A DNA stretch of 64,000 bases, from the NCBI GenBank assembly GCA_964017045.1, contig OZ024795.1, forward strand, positions 54,661,350-54,725,349, given 5' to 3'. Of the stretch, positions 11,755-22,800 are shown piece by piece (the stretch's first letter is position 1; each line of letters starts with the position of its first letter). The notes under the pieces are model-generated. The model was not told where the DNA came from. It was given only the letters and a program-made list of their open reading frames with translations, and made no database searches. The stretch comes from Omphiscola glabra. Taxonomy: Eukaryota; Mollusca; Gastropoda; Lymnaeidae. A program made the position numbers and the translations under genes.

Positions 11755-12165
11755 CTGGGAATTTGAAATGAGGAGAAGAATATTTTTTAAAGTTTAAAAT
11801 ATGAAGGAAATATTTTATTTTTTCAAAGTACCCTCCTTCAAAATTAGCATAATTTATTTCCTACACACGGAGTGACACGGCTGCTTTGTTATCAAGCGCA
11901 TTGGTGGTAACCTTTTCTCGAATTCCTGACCTTCCTATCTAACCTAACCTCTCTCTGTCTATTCACCCCTTTGACAGCTTCGCTCCTCCGCAGACGGGCG
12001 TATTCTTTCAGTCCCCAAGACTCGAACAAAAACATAAGATGAACGATCTTTCTCTCTCTGTGCCCCCAAACAATGGAATTCTCTTCTATCCTGACTGATT
12101 CCCCCCTCTGACCGATAAACGATGCTGCTGGGTGCCGTCCATGGCTTGACATGTAAATAGTTATG
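11755..12165. other. Spacer upstream of minus-strand Cys-rich exon
   Basis: Likely intron or flank of the minus-strand gene. It holds no recognisable first exon. The final 8 bases (tagttatg) form the left target duplication of the next MITE. Confidence 0.4.
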
Positions 12166-12332
12166 CAGTGGCGTAGCGAGGGGGGCAAGGGGGACATCAT
12201 GCCCCGGGCGCTACTCACAAAGGGGTGCCAAATGGTATATTTTACATATAATATTGTATGGTTTTCGAATAGCGAGGGGGGCGCTTAAAAGGTATTGTGC
12301 CCCGGGCGCGAGTTAAGCTCGCTACGTCACTG
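12166..12332 (+). mobile_element. hAT-type MITE family A, copy 1
   Basis: A 167-bp element with inverted ends cagtggcgtagcgag and (reverse complement of the right end) cagtgacgtagcgagc. A perfect 8-bp target duplication TAGTTATG flanks it (12158-12165, 12333-12340). Interior landmarks shared by all copies are catcatgccccgggcgctac, aaatggtatattttac, attgtatggttttcgaatag and gtgccccgggcgcgagttaa. No coding capacity. Confidence 0.93.
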
Positions 12333-12574
12333 TAGTTATGGAATGGTTGGAGCGAATACACAATTGTTTTGTTTCATTTAATTAATGTGTGTTAATTTTT
12401 AAGTTCATGATTATGTTTGTTAAATTTTATGTACATCGTGGTGAGTCCAGCCCTATAGAAAGCTACCAATAATAATAATAATAGTAGCGGAAGAAATGTT
12501 CAGCCTAATGTCAAGCCACAGCGATATCGCCTCCGTTGCCAAAATTAACTACCGGTACGCGTATGTATTTCAAA

Positions 12575-12989
12575 CTATCCACCCAGATCATGGATAGTGT
12601 AAACTTGACCACATATTATTAAGATGTTTATCCAGTGTCAGTCCTATCCACCCAGATCATGGATAGTGTAAACTTGCCCACATATTATTAAGATGTTTAT
12701 CCAGTGTCAGTCCTATCCACCCAGATCATGGATAGTGTAAACTTGCCCACATATTATTAAGCTGTTTATCCAGTGTCAGTCCTATCCACCCATATCATGG
12801 ATAGTGTAAACTTGCCCACATATTATTAAACTGTTTATCCAGTGTCAGTCCTATCCACCCAGATCATGGATAGTGTAAACTCGCCCACATATTATTAAGC
12901 TGTTTATCCAGTGTCAGTCCTATCCACCCAGATCATGGATAGTGTAAACTCGCCCACATATTATTAAGCCGTTTGTCCAGTGTCGGCCC
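12575..12989. repeat. 69-bp minisatellite, 6 copies
   Basis: Units share tatccacccagatcatggat and cacatattattaagctg. The copies are over 90% identical by eye. The array lies between two inverted MITE-A copies. Confidence 0.95.
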
Positions 12990-13044
12990 TACATCACTCC
13001 AGGATCTGTGGGTATAAGCAATTAAATATAACAGGTATCCATAG

Positions 13045-13209
13045 CAGTCGCGTGGCGAGCTTAACTCGCGCCCGGGGCACAATACCTTTTTAGCGCACCC
13101 CTTATTCGAAAACCATACAGTATTATATGTAAAATATACCATTTGGCGCCCCTTTGTGAGTAGCGCTCGGGGCATGATGCCCCCCTTGCCCCGCCTCGCT
13201 ACGCCACTG
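13045..13209 (-). mobile_element. hAT-type MITE family A, copy 2 (inverted)
   Basis: Same 165-bp family in reverse orientation: the + strand starts cagtcgcgtggcgagctt and ends ctcgctacgccactg. A perfect 8-bp target duplication ATCCATAG lies at 13037-13044 and 13210-13217. The left terminus carries two substitutions compared with other copies. Confidence 0.93.
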
Positions 13210-14169
13210 ATCCATAGATACCAAATAATATATACATTGAATGATAGGAAGGGGGAAGACTTCGATCAAGTTATATTTTTAAAATATTAAGTCAAACAGG
13301 GTTGTGAAAACTAAGGTCGTAAAATAAGGTCGTAAACTCCGCTGAGAGAATAATTTCCAACAATAACTGCTGCCCAACACTTCTTCTTTTTCACTACTAG
13401 GAACACGCGTCGGCTGGAGCAATGCGCCGATGACAAGGTACGCAAGTTTCAATACTGTAATTTGGCGACTATTGTAACACTAATCGTACCACCATCCACA
13501 AGAATAATCATACTAAGAATCATAGTAATAATCATACTACTAATGATACTACTAAGTATACCAATAGGAATACTAATCATCATAAAACTAATCAGAGCCT
13601 TGGACCCTGAAACCCCTGTGGCTAAAAGTTGTGACATGTGGGAGAAAAAATAATAATTTTCAATGCATGTGAACACGACCTAAATTGGCAGTGGGGCTCC
13701 TGAAGTCACGTTACGGTCCTGCTACTAATACATGTGTGTGTGTGTGTGTGTTCGTCCTTCGCATGCGAAGAGGGCCAAGGCTAGAATGTGAGCACTAGGC
13801 CTTGACTTGAGCTGTATTTTGTTTAAAGTGTATGAGAGTTGCTCAATTCGTCAGCCTCACCCTCTCGTCCTTGCCTGTTTGATCCAATGGCAAGACGTAG
13901 TCAAGACTGCTGGAAATAGACCAGGGTGAAGTGGAAGACGAGCAGTGTTTGTTTTTTGTTGTTGTGTTTGTCTCAATGTGTTATTTATATGTTCTACGTC
14001 ACAGGAGTTGTCGTAATTATTATTGCGTCAATGTCATACCACATACGGGACTCCAACTCCGGGTTAGATTTCTGTGTTTGCCTTCTCCTAGATGAGTTGC
14101 CCATGCAATGTTAGCGCGTCCAATCCACCCAGGGTGATGGTGATGTTTTTGCTTTTGTTTTGAGTTTTA
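13210..14169. other. Low-gene-content region with a GT microsatellite
   Basis: Contains a possible 37-bp exon at 13401-13437 (see findings), an ATA/ATC-rich imperfect repeat at about 13470-13590, and a (GT)n microsatellite near 13732-13751. Hydrophobic frames on both strands arise from the ATC/ATA repeat and are not supported as genes. Confidence 0.45.
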
Positions 14170-14267
14170 CTCCGTTTAGACCTCTGACCACTCGGCCACC
14201 CAGCACCCTGTACTAAGCCTCCGTTTAGACCTCTGACCACTCGGCCACCCAGCACCCTGTACTAAGC
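14170..14267. repeat. 49-bp direct tandem duplication
   Basis: Two identical adjacent copies, each starting ctccgtttagacctctgacc. Confidence 0.95.
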
Positions 14268-14387
14268 ATACTAACAATCGTAACATGACAGCTGTGAGTA
14301 GAATCTCTTAGAGCCAGAATGAGATCACGGACAATAAACTAGGGGACTTTGTTGATTAAACATGTTGACTTTAAATTCTCATGCCGT

Positions 14388-14546
14388 GTTGATCCTCAAT
14401 TAGCGGCAATATGAGAGTTGATCCTCAGTTAGAGGCGTTATGAAAGTTGATCCTCAGTTAGGGGCGTTATGAATTGATCCTCAATTGGGGGCGTTATGAG
14501 AGTTGATCCTCAGTTCGAGACGTTATAAAAGTTGATCCTCAGAGGC
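14388..14546. repeat. 29-bp minisatellite, about 6 copies
   Basis: Units begin gttgatcctcagttagaggc and continue gttatgaga. Copies are diverged and vary by a few bases in length. Confidence 0.9.
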
Positions 14547-14790
14547 GTAAAAGTCAAAGAAAGAGGATCAAATTTAGTTCTTTGTACGGATTCTCTATAT
14601 GTCCTACTTCAAGCACAAATAAGAATGCTCTGGGTATATATGTATGTTTGTATGGCTGTAATGCTGTGTTCCATAGGCGCGCAAAATAAAATTCCACGAA
14701 GTTAGCTCTTATAGAATGCGTTACTTCAATGTTTTGTCTAGTAACCTTATTAGATTGAAAGTCCAGGCCATTGTATAGCCCTATCTGAGT

Positions 14791-15074
14791 AAGGACCTAC
14801 CTGTGTAAGGACCTACCTATGTAAGGACCTACCTATGTAAGGACCTACCTAAGTAAAGATCTGCCTAGGTAAAGACCTACCTATGTAAAGACCTACCTAT
14901 ATAAAGACCTACCTATGTAAAGACCTATACCTATGTATGGACCTACCTAAGTAAAGACCTACCTAGGTAAAGACCTACCTATGTAAAGACCAACCTGTGT
15001 ACAAACCTACCTATGTAATGACCTACCTATGTAAGGACCTACCTAGGTAAAGACCTACCTATGTAAAGACCTAC
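14791..15074. repeat. 16-bp minisatellite, about 18 copies
   Basis: Unit aaggacctacctatgt, later shifting to aaagacctacctatgt. The copies are well ordered, with a few substitutions and one 2-bp insertion. Confidence 0.94.
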
Positions 15075-15491
15075 CATTTGATATGAAGTATGTGAGTATC
15101 AACGTCCATATTGTCGATGTAAACATCGCGTGTGTTGTCCACCGACAGGATCAAGGACCAACTCAAAATGTAACTCACAGTATCAGCAGAGATCCCAAGC
15201 AACTTAAGATTGGAAAGTGTTTATTTGAGATAAGAGATTGATCTTCATTCCAGAGCACAAGGGTTCTCATATTCATTTCATATGTTCGTCCAAACTTTAA
15301 AATTTTAGTGAATCACTCATATCCTCCTGCACACTCCCCACACCCCCACACACCCCACACACCCCAACCCCACACCCCCCACACACACACTTCAAACCAG
15401 CTCCATTCCATGCAACTCAGTTTTGCAAGAAGTTCATTAGCCTTTTAAGTATTTGTTAAAATTGTTAGGTTCTGGAGGGCCATAGATTTGT
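15075..15491. other. Spacer with CA/C-rich tract
   Basis: Ordinary-complexity text, then a tract of cacacccc-type repeats at about 15330-15392. No gene seen. Confidence 0.5.
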
Positions 15492-18326
15492 AACTCAGTC
15501 TGATAGTTGTACCTCATTGTCTGAAACATGTATCTCATTGTCTGATAGTTGTATCTTGTTGTCTGATAGTTGTATCCCATCGTCTGATATTTGTATCTTG
15601 TTGTCTGATAGTTGTATCTTGTTGTCTGATAGTTGTATCTTGTTGTCTGATAGTTGTATCTTGTTGTCTGATAGTTGTATCTTGTTGTCTGATAGTTGTA
15701 TCCCATCGTCTGATAGTTGTATCTTGTTGTCTGATAGTTGTATCTCATCGTCTGATAGATGTATCTTGTTGTCTGATAGTTGTATCTTGTTGTCTGATAG
15801 TTGTATCTTGTTGTCTGATAGTTGTATCTTGTTGTCTGATAGTTGTATCTCATCGTCTGATAGTTGTATCCCATCGTCTGATAGTTGTATCTTGTTGTCT
15901 GATAGTTGTATCTTGTTGTCTGATAGTTGTATCTTGTTGTCTGATAGTTGTATCCCATCGTCTGATAGTTGTATCTTGTTGTCTGATAGTTGTATCTTGT
16001 TGTCTGATAGTTGTATCTTGTTGTCTGATAGTTGTATCTTGTTGTCTGATAGTTGTATCTTGTTGTCTGATAGTTGTATCTTGTTGTCTGATAGTTGTAT
16101 CTTGTTGTCTGATAGTTGTATCCCATCGTCTGATAGTTGTATCCCATCGTCTGATAGTTGTATCCCATCGTCTGATAGTTGTATCCCATCGTCTGATAGT
16201 TGTATCTTGTTGTCTGATAGTTGTATCTTGTTGTCTGATAGTTGTATCTTGTTGTCTGATAGTTGTATCTTGTTGTCTGATAGTTGTATCTCATCGTCTG
16301 ATAGTTGTATCCCATCGTCTGATAGTTGTATCCCATCGTCTGATAGTTGTATCTTGTTGTCTGATAGTTGTATCTTGTTGTCTGATAGTTGTATCTTGTT
16401 GTCTGATAGTTGTATCTTGTTGTCTGATAGTTGTATCCCATCGTCTGATAGTTGTATCCCATCGTCTGATAGTTGTATCCCATCGTCTGATAGTTGTATC
16501 TTGTTGTCTGATAGTTGTATCTTGTTGTCTGATAGTTGTATCTTGTTGTCTGATAGTTGTATCCCATCGTCTGATAGTTGTATCTTGTTGTCTGATAGTT
16601 GTATCCCATCGTCTGATAGTTGTATCCCATCGTCTGATAGTTGTATCCCATCGTCTGATAGTTGTATCCCATCGTCTGATAGTTGTATCTTGTTGTCTGA
16701 TAGTTGTATCTCATCGTCTGATAGTTGTATCTTGTTGTCTGATAGTTGTATCTTGTTGTCTGATAGTTGTATCTTGTTGTCTGATAGTTGTATCTTGTTG
16801 TCTGATAGTTGTATCTTGTTGTCTGATAGTTGTATCCCATCGTCTGATAGTTGTATCTTGTTGTCTGATAGTTGTATCTTGTTGTCTGATAGTTGTATCT
16901 TGTTGTCTGATAGTTGTATCTTGTTGTCTGATAGTTGTATCTTGTTGTCTGATAGTTGTATCCCATCGTCTGATAGTTGTATCTTGTTGTCTGATAGTTG
17001 TATCTTGTTGTCTGATAGTTGTATCTTGTTGTCTGATAGTTGTATCCCATCGTCTGATAGTTGTATCTTGTTGTCTGATAGTTGTATCTCATCGTCTGAT
17101 AGATGTATCTTGTTGTCTGATAGTTGTATCTTGTTGTCTGATAGTTGTATCTTGTTGTCTGATAGTTGTATCTTGTTGTCTGATAGTTGTATCTTGTTGT
17201 CTGATAGTTGTATCTTGTTGTCTGATAGTTGTATCTTGTTGTCTGATAGTTGTATCCCATCGTCTGATAGTTGTATCTTGTTGTCTGATAGTTGTATCTT
17301 GTTGTCTGATAGTTGTATCTTGTTGTCTGATAGTTGTATCTTGTTGTCTGATAGTTGTATCTTGTTGTCTGATAGTTGTATCCCATCGTCTGATAGTTGT
17401 ATCTTGTTGTCTGATAGTTGTATCTTGTTGTCTGATAGTTGTATCTTGTTGTCTGATAGTTGTATCTTGTTGTCTGATAGTTGTATCTTGTTGTCTGATA
17501 GTTGTATCCCATCGTCTGATAGTTGTATCCCATCGTCTGATAGTTGTATCCCATCGTCTGATAGTTGTATCCCATCGTCTGATAGTTGTATCTTGTTGTC
17601 TGATAGTTGTATCTTGTTGTCTGATAGTTGTATCTTGTTGTCTGATAGTTGTATCTTGTTGTCTGATAGTTGTATCTCATCGTCTGATAGTTGTATCCCA
17701 TCGTCTGATAGTTGTATCCCATCGTCTGATAGTTGTATCTTGTTGTCTGATAGTTGTATCTTGTTGTCTGATAGTTGTATCTTGTTGTCTGATAGTTGTA
17801 TCCCATCGTCTGATAGTTGTATCCCATCGTCTGATAGTTGTATCCCATCGTCTGATAGTTGTATCCCATCGTCTGATAGTTGTATCTTATTGTCTGATAG
17901 TTGTATCTCATCGTCTGATAGTTGTATCTTGTTGTCTGATAGTTGTATCTTGTTGTCTGATAGTTGTATCCCATCGTCTGATAGTTGTATCTTATCGTCT
18001 GATAGTTGTATCCCATCGTCTGATAGTTGTATCCCATCGTCTGATAGTTGTATCCCATTGTCTGATAGTTGTATCTTGTTGTCTGATAGTTGTATCTTGT
18101 TGTCTGATAGTTGTATCCCATCGTCTGATAGTTGTATCTTATCGTCTGATAGTTGTATCCCATCGTCTGATAGTTGTATCCCATCGTCTGATAGTTGTAT
18201 CTTGTTGTCTGATAGTTGTATCTCATTGTCTGATAGTTGTATCCCATCGTCTGATAGTTGTATCCCATCGTCTGATAGTTGTATCCCATCGTCTGATAGT
18301 TGTATCCCATCGTCTGATAGTTGTAG
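15492..18326. repeat. 21-bp satellite array, about 135 copies
   Basis: Unit gttgtctgatagttgtatct plus one base. Three unit types alternate: cttgttg, cccatcg and ctcatcg before the constant tctgatagttgtat. Because 21 is a multiple of three and neither strand contains an in-frame stop, very long frames stay open on both strands (over 940 codons each), encoding heptapeptide repeats (YNYQTTR-like on the minus strand, SDSCILL-like on the plus). There is no signal peptide, no non-repeat domain and no codon-level sign of selection, so I treat the frames as artefacts. Confidence 0.97.
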
Positions 18327-18463
18327 CTCAAGCGGTGGGTGGGGTTAAAAAGTTGGTTATAAGGGTCAAAAGAAAAAATAGATCCGTTTCGGTTGACTCT
18401 TCGTTACCAGTTTGAGACGCATTGATTCCGTGAACAGATAACATGGGACGTGTCAGGCTGGTC

Positions 18464-18471
18464 TATATATA
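18464..18471 (+). promoter_or_regulatory. TATA box of the Cys-rich secreted gene
   Basis: TATATATA lies 102 bp before the start codon at 18573, placing transcription start near 18495. An out-of-frame ATG at 18484 would then lie just upstream of the start site. This is a motif-based call. Confidence 0.6.
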
Positions 18472-18572
18472 GCCAACTCTCCCATGGCACAAACAACATA
18501 CAGAGAGACCAATCAGGACATACAAGACACCCAGACCATTCATCAAATAACAGACACGGTCCATTCTCATTC

Positions 18573-19493
18573 ATGGCAGCCAACAAACACATACCACTCA
18601 GGATGGCTCTGGTTATCTTACTGGTTACTATATGCGGACTGATGAATGGTGGGTACCAAGTAGTGCAATTATCTTAAGACACTGTATCATGAATTACCTT
18701 AAGAAACGGTATCATAAATTACCTTAAGAAACTGTATCATGAAATACCTTAAGAAACTGTATCATAAATTACCTTAAGAAACTTTATCATGAAATACCTT
18801 AAGAAACTGTATCATGAATTACCTTAAGAAACTGTATCATGAGTTATGTTAAGAAAGTATATAATGAATTATCTTAAGAAAGTATATCATGACTTATTTT
18901 AAGAAACTGTATCATGAATTATTTTAAGAAACTGTATCATGAGCTATCTTAAGAAACTGTATCATGAATTATCTTAAGAAACTGTATCCTGAATTATCTT
19001 AAGAAACTGTATCCTGAATTATCTTAAGAAACTGTATCATGAGTTATCTTAAGAAACTGTATCATGAATTATCTTAAGAAACTGTATCATGAATTATCTT
19101 AAGAAACTGTATCCTGAATTATCTTAAGAAACTGTATCCTGAATTATCTTAAGAAACTGAATCATGAATTATCTTAAGAAACTGAATTGTTGCGTCGCCA
19201 ACCGTGCGCACGGAGAAAAGACTCCCTCCCGTCCCCCCATATCATCGCACGGCCCTGGACACGACACTTTTATCTATGCGATTCCTCCCCCAGCCCAGGG
19301 CGCGGCAGTGCCAGCCAGCACCCCCTGCCCTGTGCCACTGTCCATGTGCAAGGCCAACCCCTGTGACGTACAGACGTGCCGCTCTTTCCCGATGGCGGAC
19401 TGCGTGGCCAACTACTGCAACGGCTGTACGGCCATGTTCTACTTCAACGGCAACTATCTGGATGGCGACACCTGCGACGCAATCATTGTCTGA
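18573..19493 (+). CDS. Small secreted eight-cysteine protein (paralogue B), two exons
   Basis: Joining 18573-18648 and 19294-19493 gives 276 nt and 91 aa. The donor is aatg|gtgggt; the acceptor follows attcctcccccag; the phase is 1. Exon 1 encodes a signal peptide with hydrophobic core MALVILLVTICGLM, probably cleaved near the NAQG junction created by splicing. A second in-frame ATG (18603) is an alternative start. The mature part has eight cysteines, C-x6-C-x4-C-x4-C-x7-C-x4-C-x2-C-x15-C, implying four disulfides and secretion, with cores VQTCRSFPMADC and NYCNGCTAMFYFNG. I recognise the general C..PC..TC..A.C...YCxGC..F style from uncharacterised invertebrate secreted proteins but no named family; function is unknown. 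A TATA box lies upstream and AATAAA at 19579-19584. The opposite-strand exon at 11546-11754 is its paralogue, with 21-bp satellite DNA between them. Confidence 0.83.
18668..19190. repeat. 25-bp minisatellite filling the Cys-rich gene intron
   Basis: About 21 copies of atcttaagaaactgtatcat plus gaatt make up most of the 645-bp intron (18649-19293). The palindrome cttaag occurs in every unit. Frame 19164-19493, which runs from this array into exon 2, is an artefact of read-through. Confidence 0.95.
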
Positions 19494-19545
19494 CGCAAGT
19501 CTGACGCAAGTCTGACTCGAGTCTGACGCAAGTCTGACGTCAACA
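19494..19545. repeat. 11-bp repeat in the 3' UTR
   Basis: About five copies of tctgacgcaag begin immediately at the stop codon of the Cys-rich gene. The first copy contributes the TGA stop itself. Confidence 0.85.
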
Positions 19546-19578
19546 CAAATATTTATTTTTTTGAAACTCAAAAATCAA

Positions 19579-19584
19579 AATAAA
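19579..19584 (+). terminator. Poly(A) signal AATAAA
   Basis: Canonical AATAAA 86 bp after the stop codon of the Cys-rich secreted gene, followed by T-rich sequence. Confidence 0.6.
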
Positions 19585-20238
19585 TATGTTTTTGCAAGTA
19601 AAATAATATTTTTTTTAAAACGGTTTTCTTGTCTTGTATATTTCCATAGATCATTTGTTCAACGTTTACCTGAAATCTTAATTTGATTCAGTTGTTCTGA
19701 TCATTGTAATTTATTTAATTGATTTATGTATTTATTTATTATCATTATTATTATTTTTTCATTATTCCGTTACCACATTTTCCCCCCAAATAAATATAAG
19801 GTACTTAAAATTCTAAATGAAGTACACTAGGGCTGAGCGGAGTACTGACCCGGATAGCCGGAAGTGCCGAGTATTCACACACCCGGCCAGTGTCGAACTT
19901 AGACTTGCTGATGCCCTAAGCTCAGAGGCCTCCTTACTGTTTGTACATCAGCTGGGCAAAGATAAATTAAAAATCTATAACCGGTAGATTCTGAGGCCCT
20001 AAACTGTAGCTTATTAAAGTTATAGGTAAATCCGGCACTGCACCCGGCACATACCGGGAACTGAACCGGGAACGGAACCGGGAACGGAACCGGGAACAAA
20101 AGGGAAATGGGTCCGGGTGGTTAAAAAAGGAAGAGTTATTTTCTCATTTTCTATGTGTACCACTCAAAGCGAGAAATCAATAGTAAATGCATGGAGCCTT
20201 CCCGGAGTCGGTAGTTTGTGAAGTTTTGCTGAATTATC
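19585..20238. other. Spacer with short GAACCGG repeat
   Basis: AT-rich text, then four copies of an 11-bp unit (gaaccgggaac) at about 20056-20098. No gene recognised. Confidence 0.5.
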
Positions 20239-20765
20239 GCATGCAACCAGAAATACAACCAGAAATACAACCAGAAATACAACCAGAAATACAACCAGAA
20301 ATACAACCAGAAATACAAACAGAAATACAACCAGAAATACAAACAGAACAGAAATACAACCAGAAATACAAACATAAAAACAAACAGAAATACAACCAGA
20401 AATACAAACAGAAATACAAACAGAAATACAAACAGAAATACAACCAGAAATACAAACATAAAAACAAACAGAAATACAAACAGAAATACAAACAGAAATA
20501 CAACCAGAAATACAACCAGAAATACAAACAGAAATACAACCAGAAATACAAACAGAAATACAACCAGAAATACAAACAGAAATACGACCAGAAATACAAA
20601 CATAAAAACAAACAGAAATACAACCAGAAATACAACCAGAAATACAACCAGAAATACAAACAGAAATACAAACAGAAATACAAACAGAAATACAAACAGA
20701 ATTACAAACAGAAATACAAACAGAAATACAAACAGAAATACAAACAGAAATACAAACAGAAGCGT
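20239..20765. repeat. 12-bp minisatellite, about 44 copies
   Basis: Unit aaccagaaatac or aaacagaaatac with rare aaacataaaaac copies. The purine-rich + strand keeps frames open (QKYK-like or EIQP-like), and the minus strand also stays open. Not a gene. Confidence 0.96.
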
Positions 20766-20840
20766 TGATTTACTGAGCGTTGATTATTTAGATTTTCTGA
20801 CAGCTGGTGGAGCACGATAGTACATTCTGATAGACCGGGT

Positions 20841-21006
20841 CAGTGGCGTAGCTGGGAGGGGCAAGTGGGGCATCATGCCCCGGGCGCTACTTACAAAGGG
20901 GCGCCAAATGGTATATTTTACATATAATATTGTATGGTTTTCGAATAGGGGGGGGCGCTAAAAAGGTATTGTGCCCCCGGCGCGAGTTAAGCTCGCTACG
21001 CCACTG
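20841..21006 (+). mobile_element. hAT-type MITE family A, copy 3
   Basis: A 166-bp copy beginning cagtggcgtagctgg and ending gctcgctacgccactg, flanked by the perfect 8-bp duplication GACCGGGT (20833-20840, 21007-21014). Confidence 0.94.
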
Positions 21007-21287
21007 GACCGGGTGGGGCTGTCCCAGCGAAGGAGGCGCCTCCAGTGTGCCGCTCCGCAAAGGTAAATTTGGTTAAAGCGATATGACATTATTAGAAAGG
21101 AAAGTTGGAAATAAGTTATAGGGAGAGGAGAAAGATTTAACCAATGAAATCAAACACGGAAAACGTACCATGTTGTGTCATTCATTTGGTAGTTGTGCCG
21201 CCCCTGTATGGCACAATCCCCCTTGTCTTACTGGGGTGTTCACGTAACCCATTTTAAGGCAACGTGCTACATTGAAACCTGAAAATA
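21007..21287. other. Spacer after the MITE
   Basis: Starts with a GC-rich 50-bp stretch ending cgcaaag|gtaaat (see findings for a possible exon), then AT-rich spacer. Confidence 0.35.
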
Positions 21288-21463
21288 ATGGACTTTGAAC
21301 TAGCGCTGTCAAAGGCATAACTAACTCAGACCGTCATGTAACAATTTCATAACACTATATCTGAATCTGACATTAATGAACTTTGAACTAGCGCTGTCCA
21401 AGGCATAACTAACCCAGCCTGTCATGTAACAATTTCATAACACTATATCTGAATCTGAAATTA
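21288..21463. repeat. 88-bp direct tandem duplication
   Basis: Two copies beginning atggactttgaactagcgct and atgaactttgaactagcgct, about 92% identical by eye. Confidence 0.93.
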
Positions 21464-22559
21464 GTACCATCCCTGCAAGTGGCACCACTTTTTGTTCAGT
21501 CTCAAAAGTGGGGGTCGGGGGGTCGGGGGAGGCATCCATAGAGTACGTTACGCTCCTTTCTAAGAAAGTGTGACAGTTTGTGACGAGGGTGGGGGGGGGG
21601 GGGGGAGAGAGAGATCAAGTGTGACGTCAAACGTTTTTTATAAGACATACAAGCTGAAATTTACAGTGATGTTAAACTTTCTGTATTCTGACGGAAGATG
21701 CCACTTTTAAAATGTTTATAGTTTAACAGTTGAGTGTCTTTTAGTTTAAATTTTAATTAACTGTTACAGTTAATTTTTTTAACAAGTTATTATTACGACA
21801 GTGTGACGTACTTGGGGGGGGGGGTATATATCGAGATTTATGACAGATGGGAGGGGGGGGTAAACCTTCGGCAGACTTTTTTTAAAATGTATGATACTAC
21901 CACCAGGGCCGTACTAAATGTTTGGGGTGGGGGCGAAGGGAGACACCCTGCCACGAGTGCCAATATCAGGGGGGCGCCAACATCGTCTAATTAATGGGTC
22001 CACGTAAGTGAATTAAACGATAAAATCCCTTGTATAGTTAAAAAAAGACAGGGGGGCGTTAAAATCATCTTTCGACACCCCAGACAGCACTTCTTGTATA
22101 TAGATATCTATATATATAGAGAGAGAGGGGTTGAATTTTCTGGCTTCGCCCCGGCCGCACTATTCCTCAGGATGGCCCTGGCTACCACGTCCACTACCAC
22201 CTGTGGTTGCTGTGCTATCAAGTCAACATATTAAGTCTTCAAATATAACATCTTCGTGCCTCGCCCCAGTTGTACACAGCTATTGGACGCAAGGAGGCGT
22301 GGATAAGAAAGATTGGAGTTGGAGCCTTTAAAAAAAGGAATGGATTTTTTTGTTTTATAACTAACATCATCCCGTGAGATAGATTGATCTTAATTTCAAC
22401 AGTCGAGATGGGAGGTATAGGCGATGTTATCGGCATAGGTGAAGCTGGTTAAACACTGGCCGGTGATCCGTGAAAAGAATCTGTGGTGCGAGTATCTTTT
22501 TTAAAAAAAAGGGGGGGGGGGAATATGCCTTTCAAAAAGCCTCATTGTACAGGGGGCAT
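21464..22559. other. Spacer with several G-runs
   Basis: Long G-runs at about 21588-21604, 21815-21824 and 22511-22521, and an AT/AG simple repeat at 22098-22128. Short open frames here lack recognisable domains. Confidence 0.5.
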
Positions 22560-22800
22560 CGCATCAGCATTTCGCATTAAAAATGTCTCGGCTGCTTTAA
22601 ATAAAAACCCGTCATTGTTGTCGTAATCCGCGGACTGGAGTGAATCGTCTGAATTAAAAGTCTCAAGTTGAGAATGAAACACGGCAGCCGTGTCAATAGA
22701 CAACCTGGCTTTAAACAAAGGCGATTATTCCGTGCGGCGAAACTGATTGTCGAGCCAAGTGCAGTAGCAGTGGTAGGATTTCCTACAACCGGCAAGACAA
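22560..22800. other. Complex single-copy block, possible conserved noncoding element
   Basis: A balanced-composition stretch without repeats, lying among arrays. It contains ctggctttaaacaaaggcg (SOX/TCF-like acaaag) and acggcagccgtgt. No coding signal is convincing on either strand. Regulatory function is only a guess. Confidence 0.25.

Noticed and set aside
13449..13676. Hydrophobic frames on both strands that look like membrane segments
   Set aside because: They arise from an ATA/ATC-rich imperfect repeat.
15437..18348. Two ORFs of over 940 codons on opposite strands
   Set aside because: They consist wholly of a 21-bp tandem repeat whose length is a multiple of three; absence of stops follows from the unit. 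No domain, signal peptide or unique sequence supports a gene.
20151..20768. Lysine- or phenylalanine-rich frames
   Set aside because: Derived from a 12-bp repeat; composition reflects the unit only.
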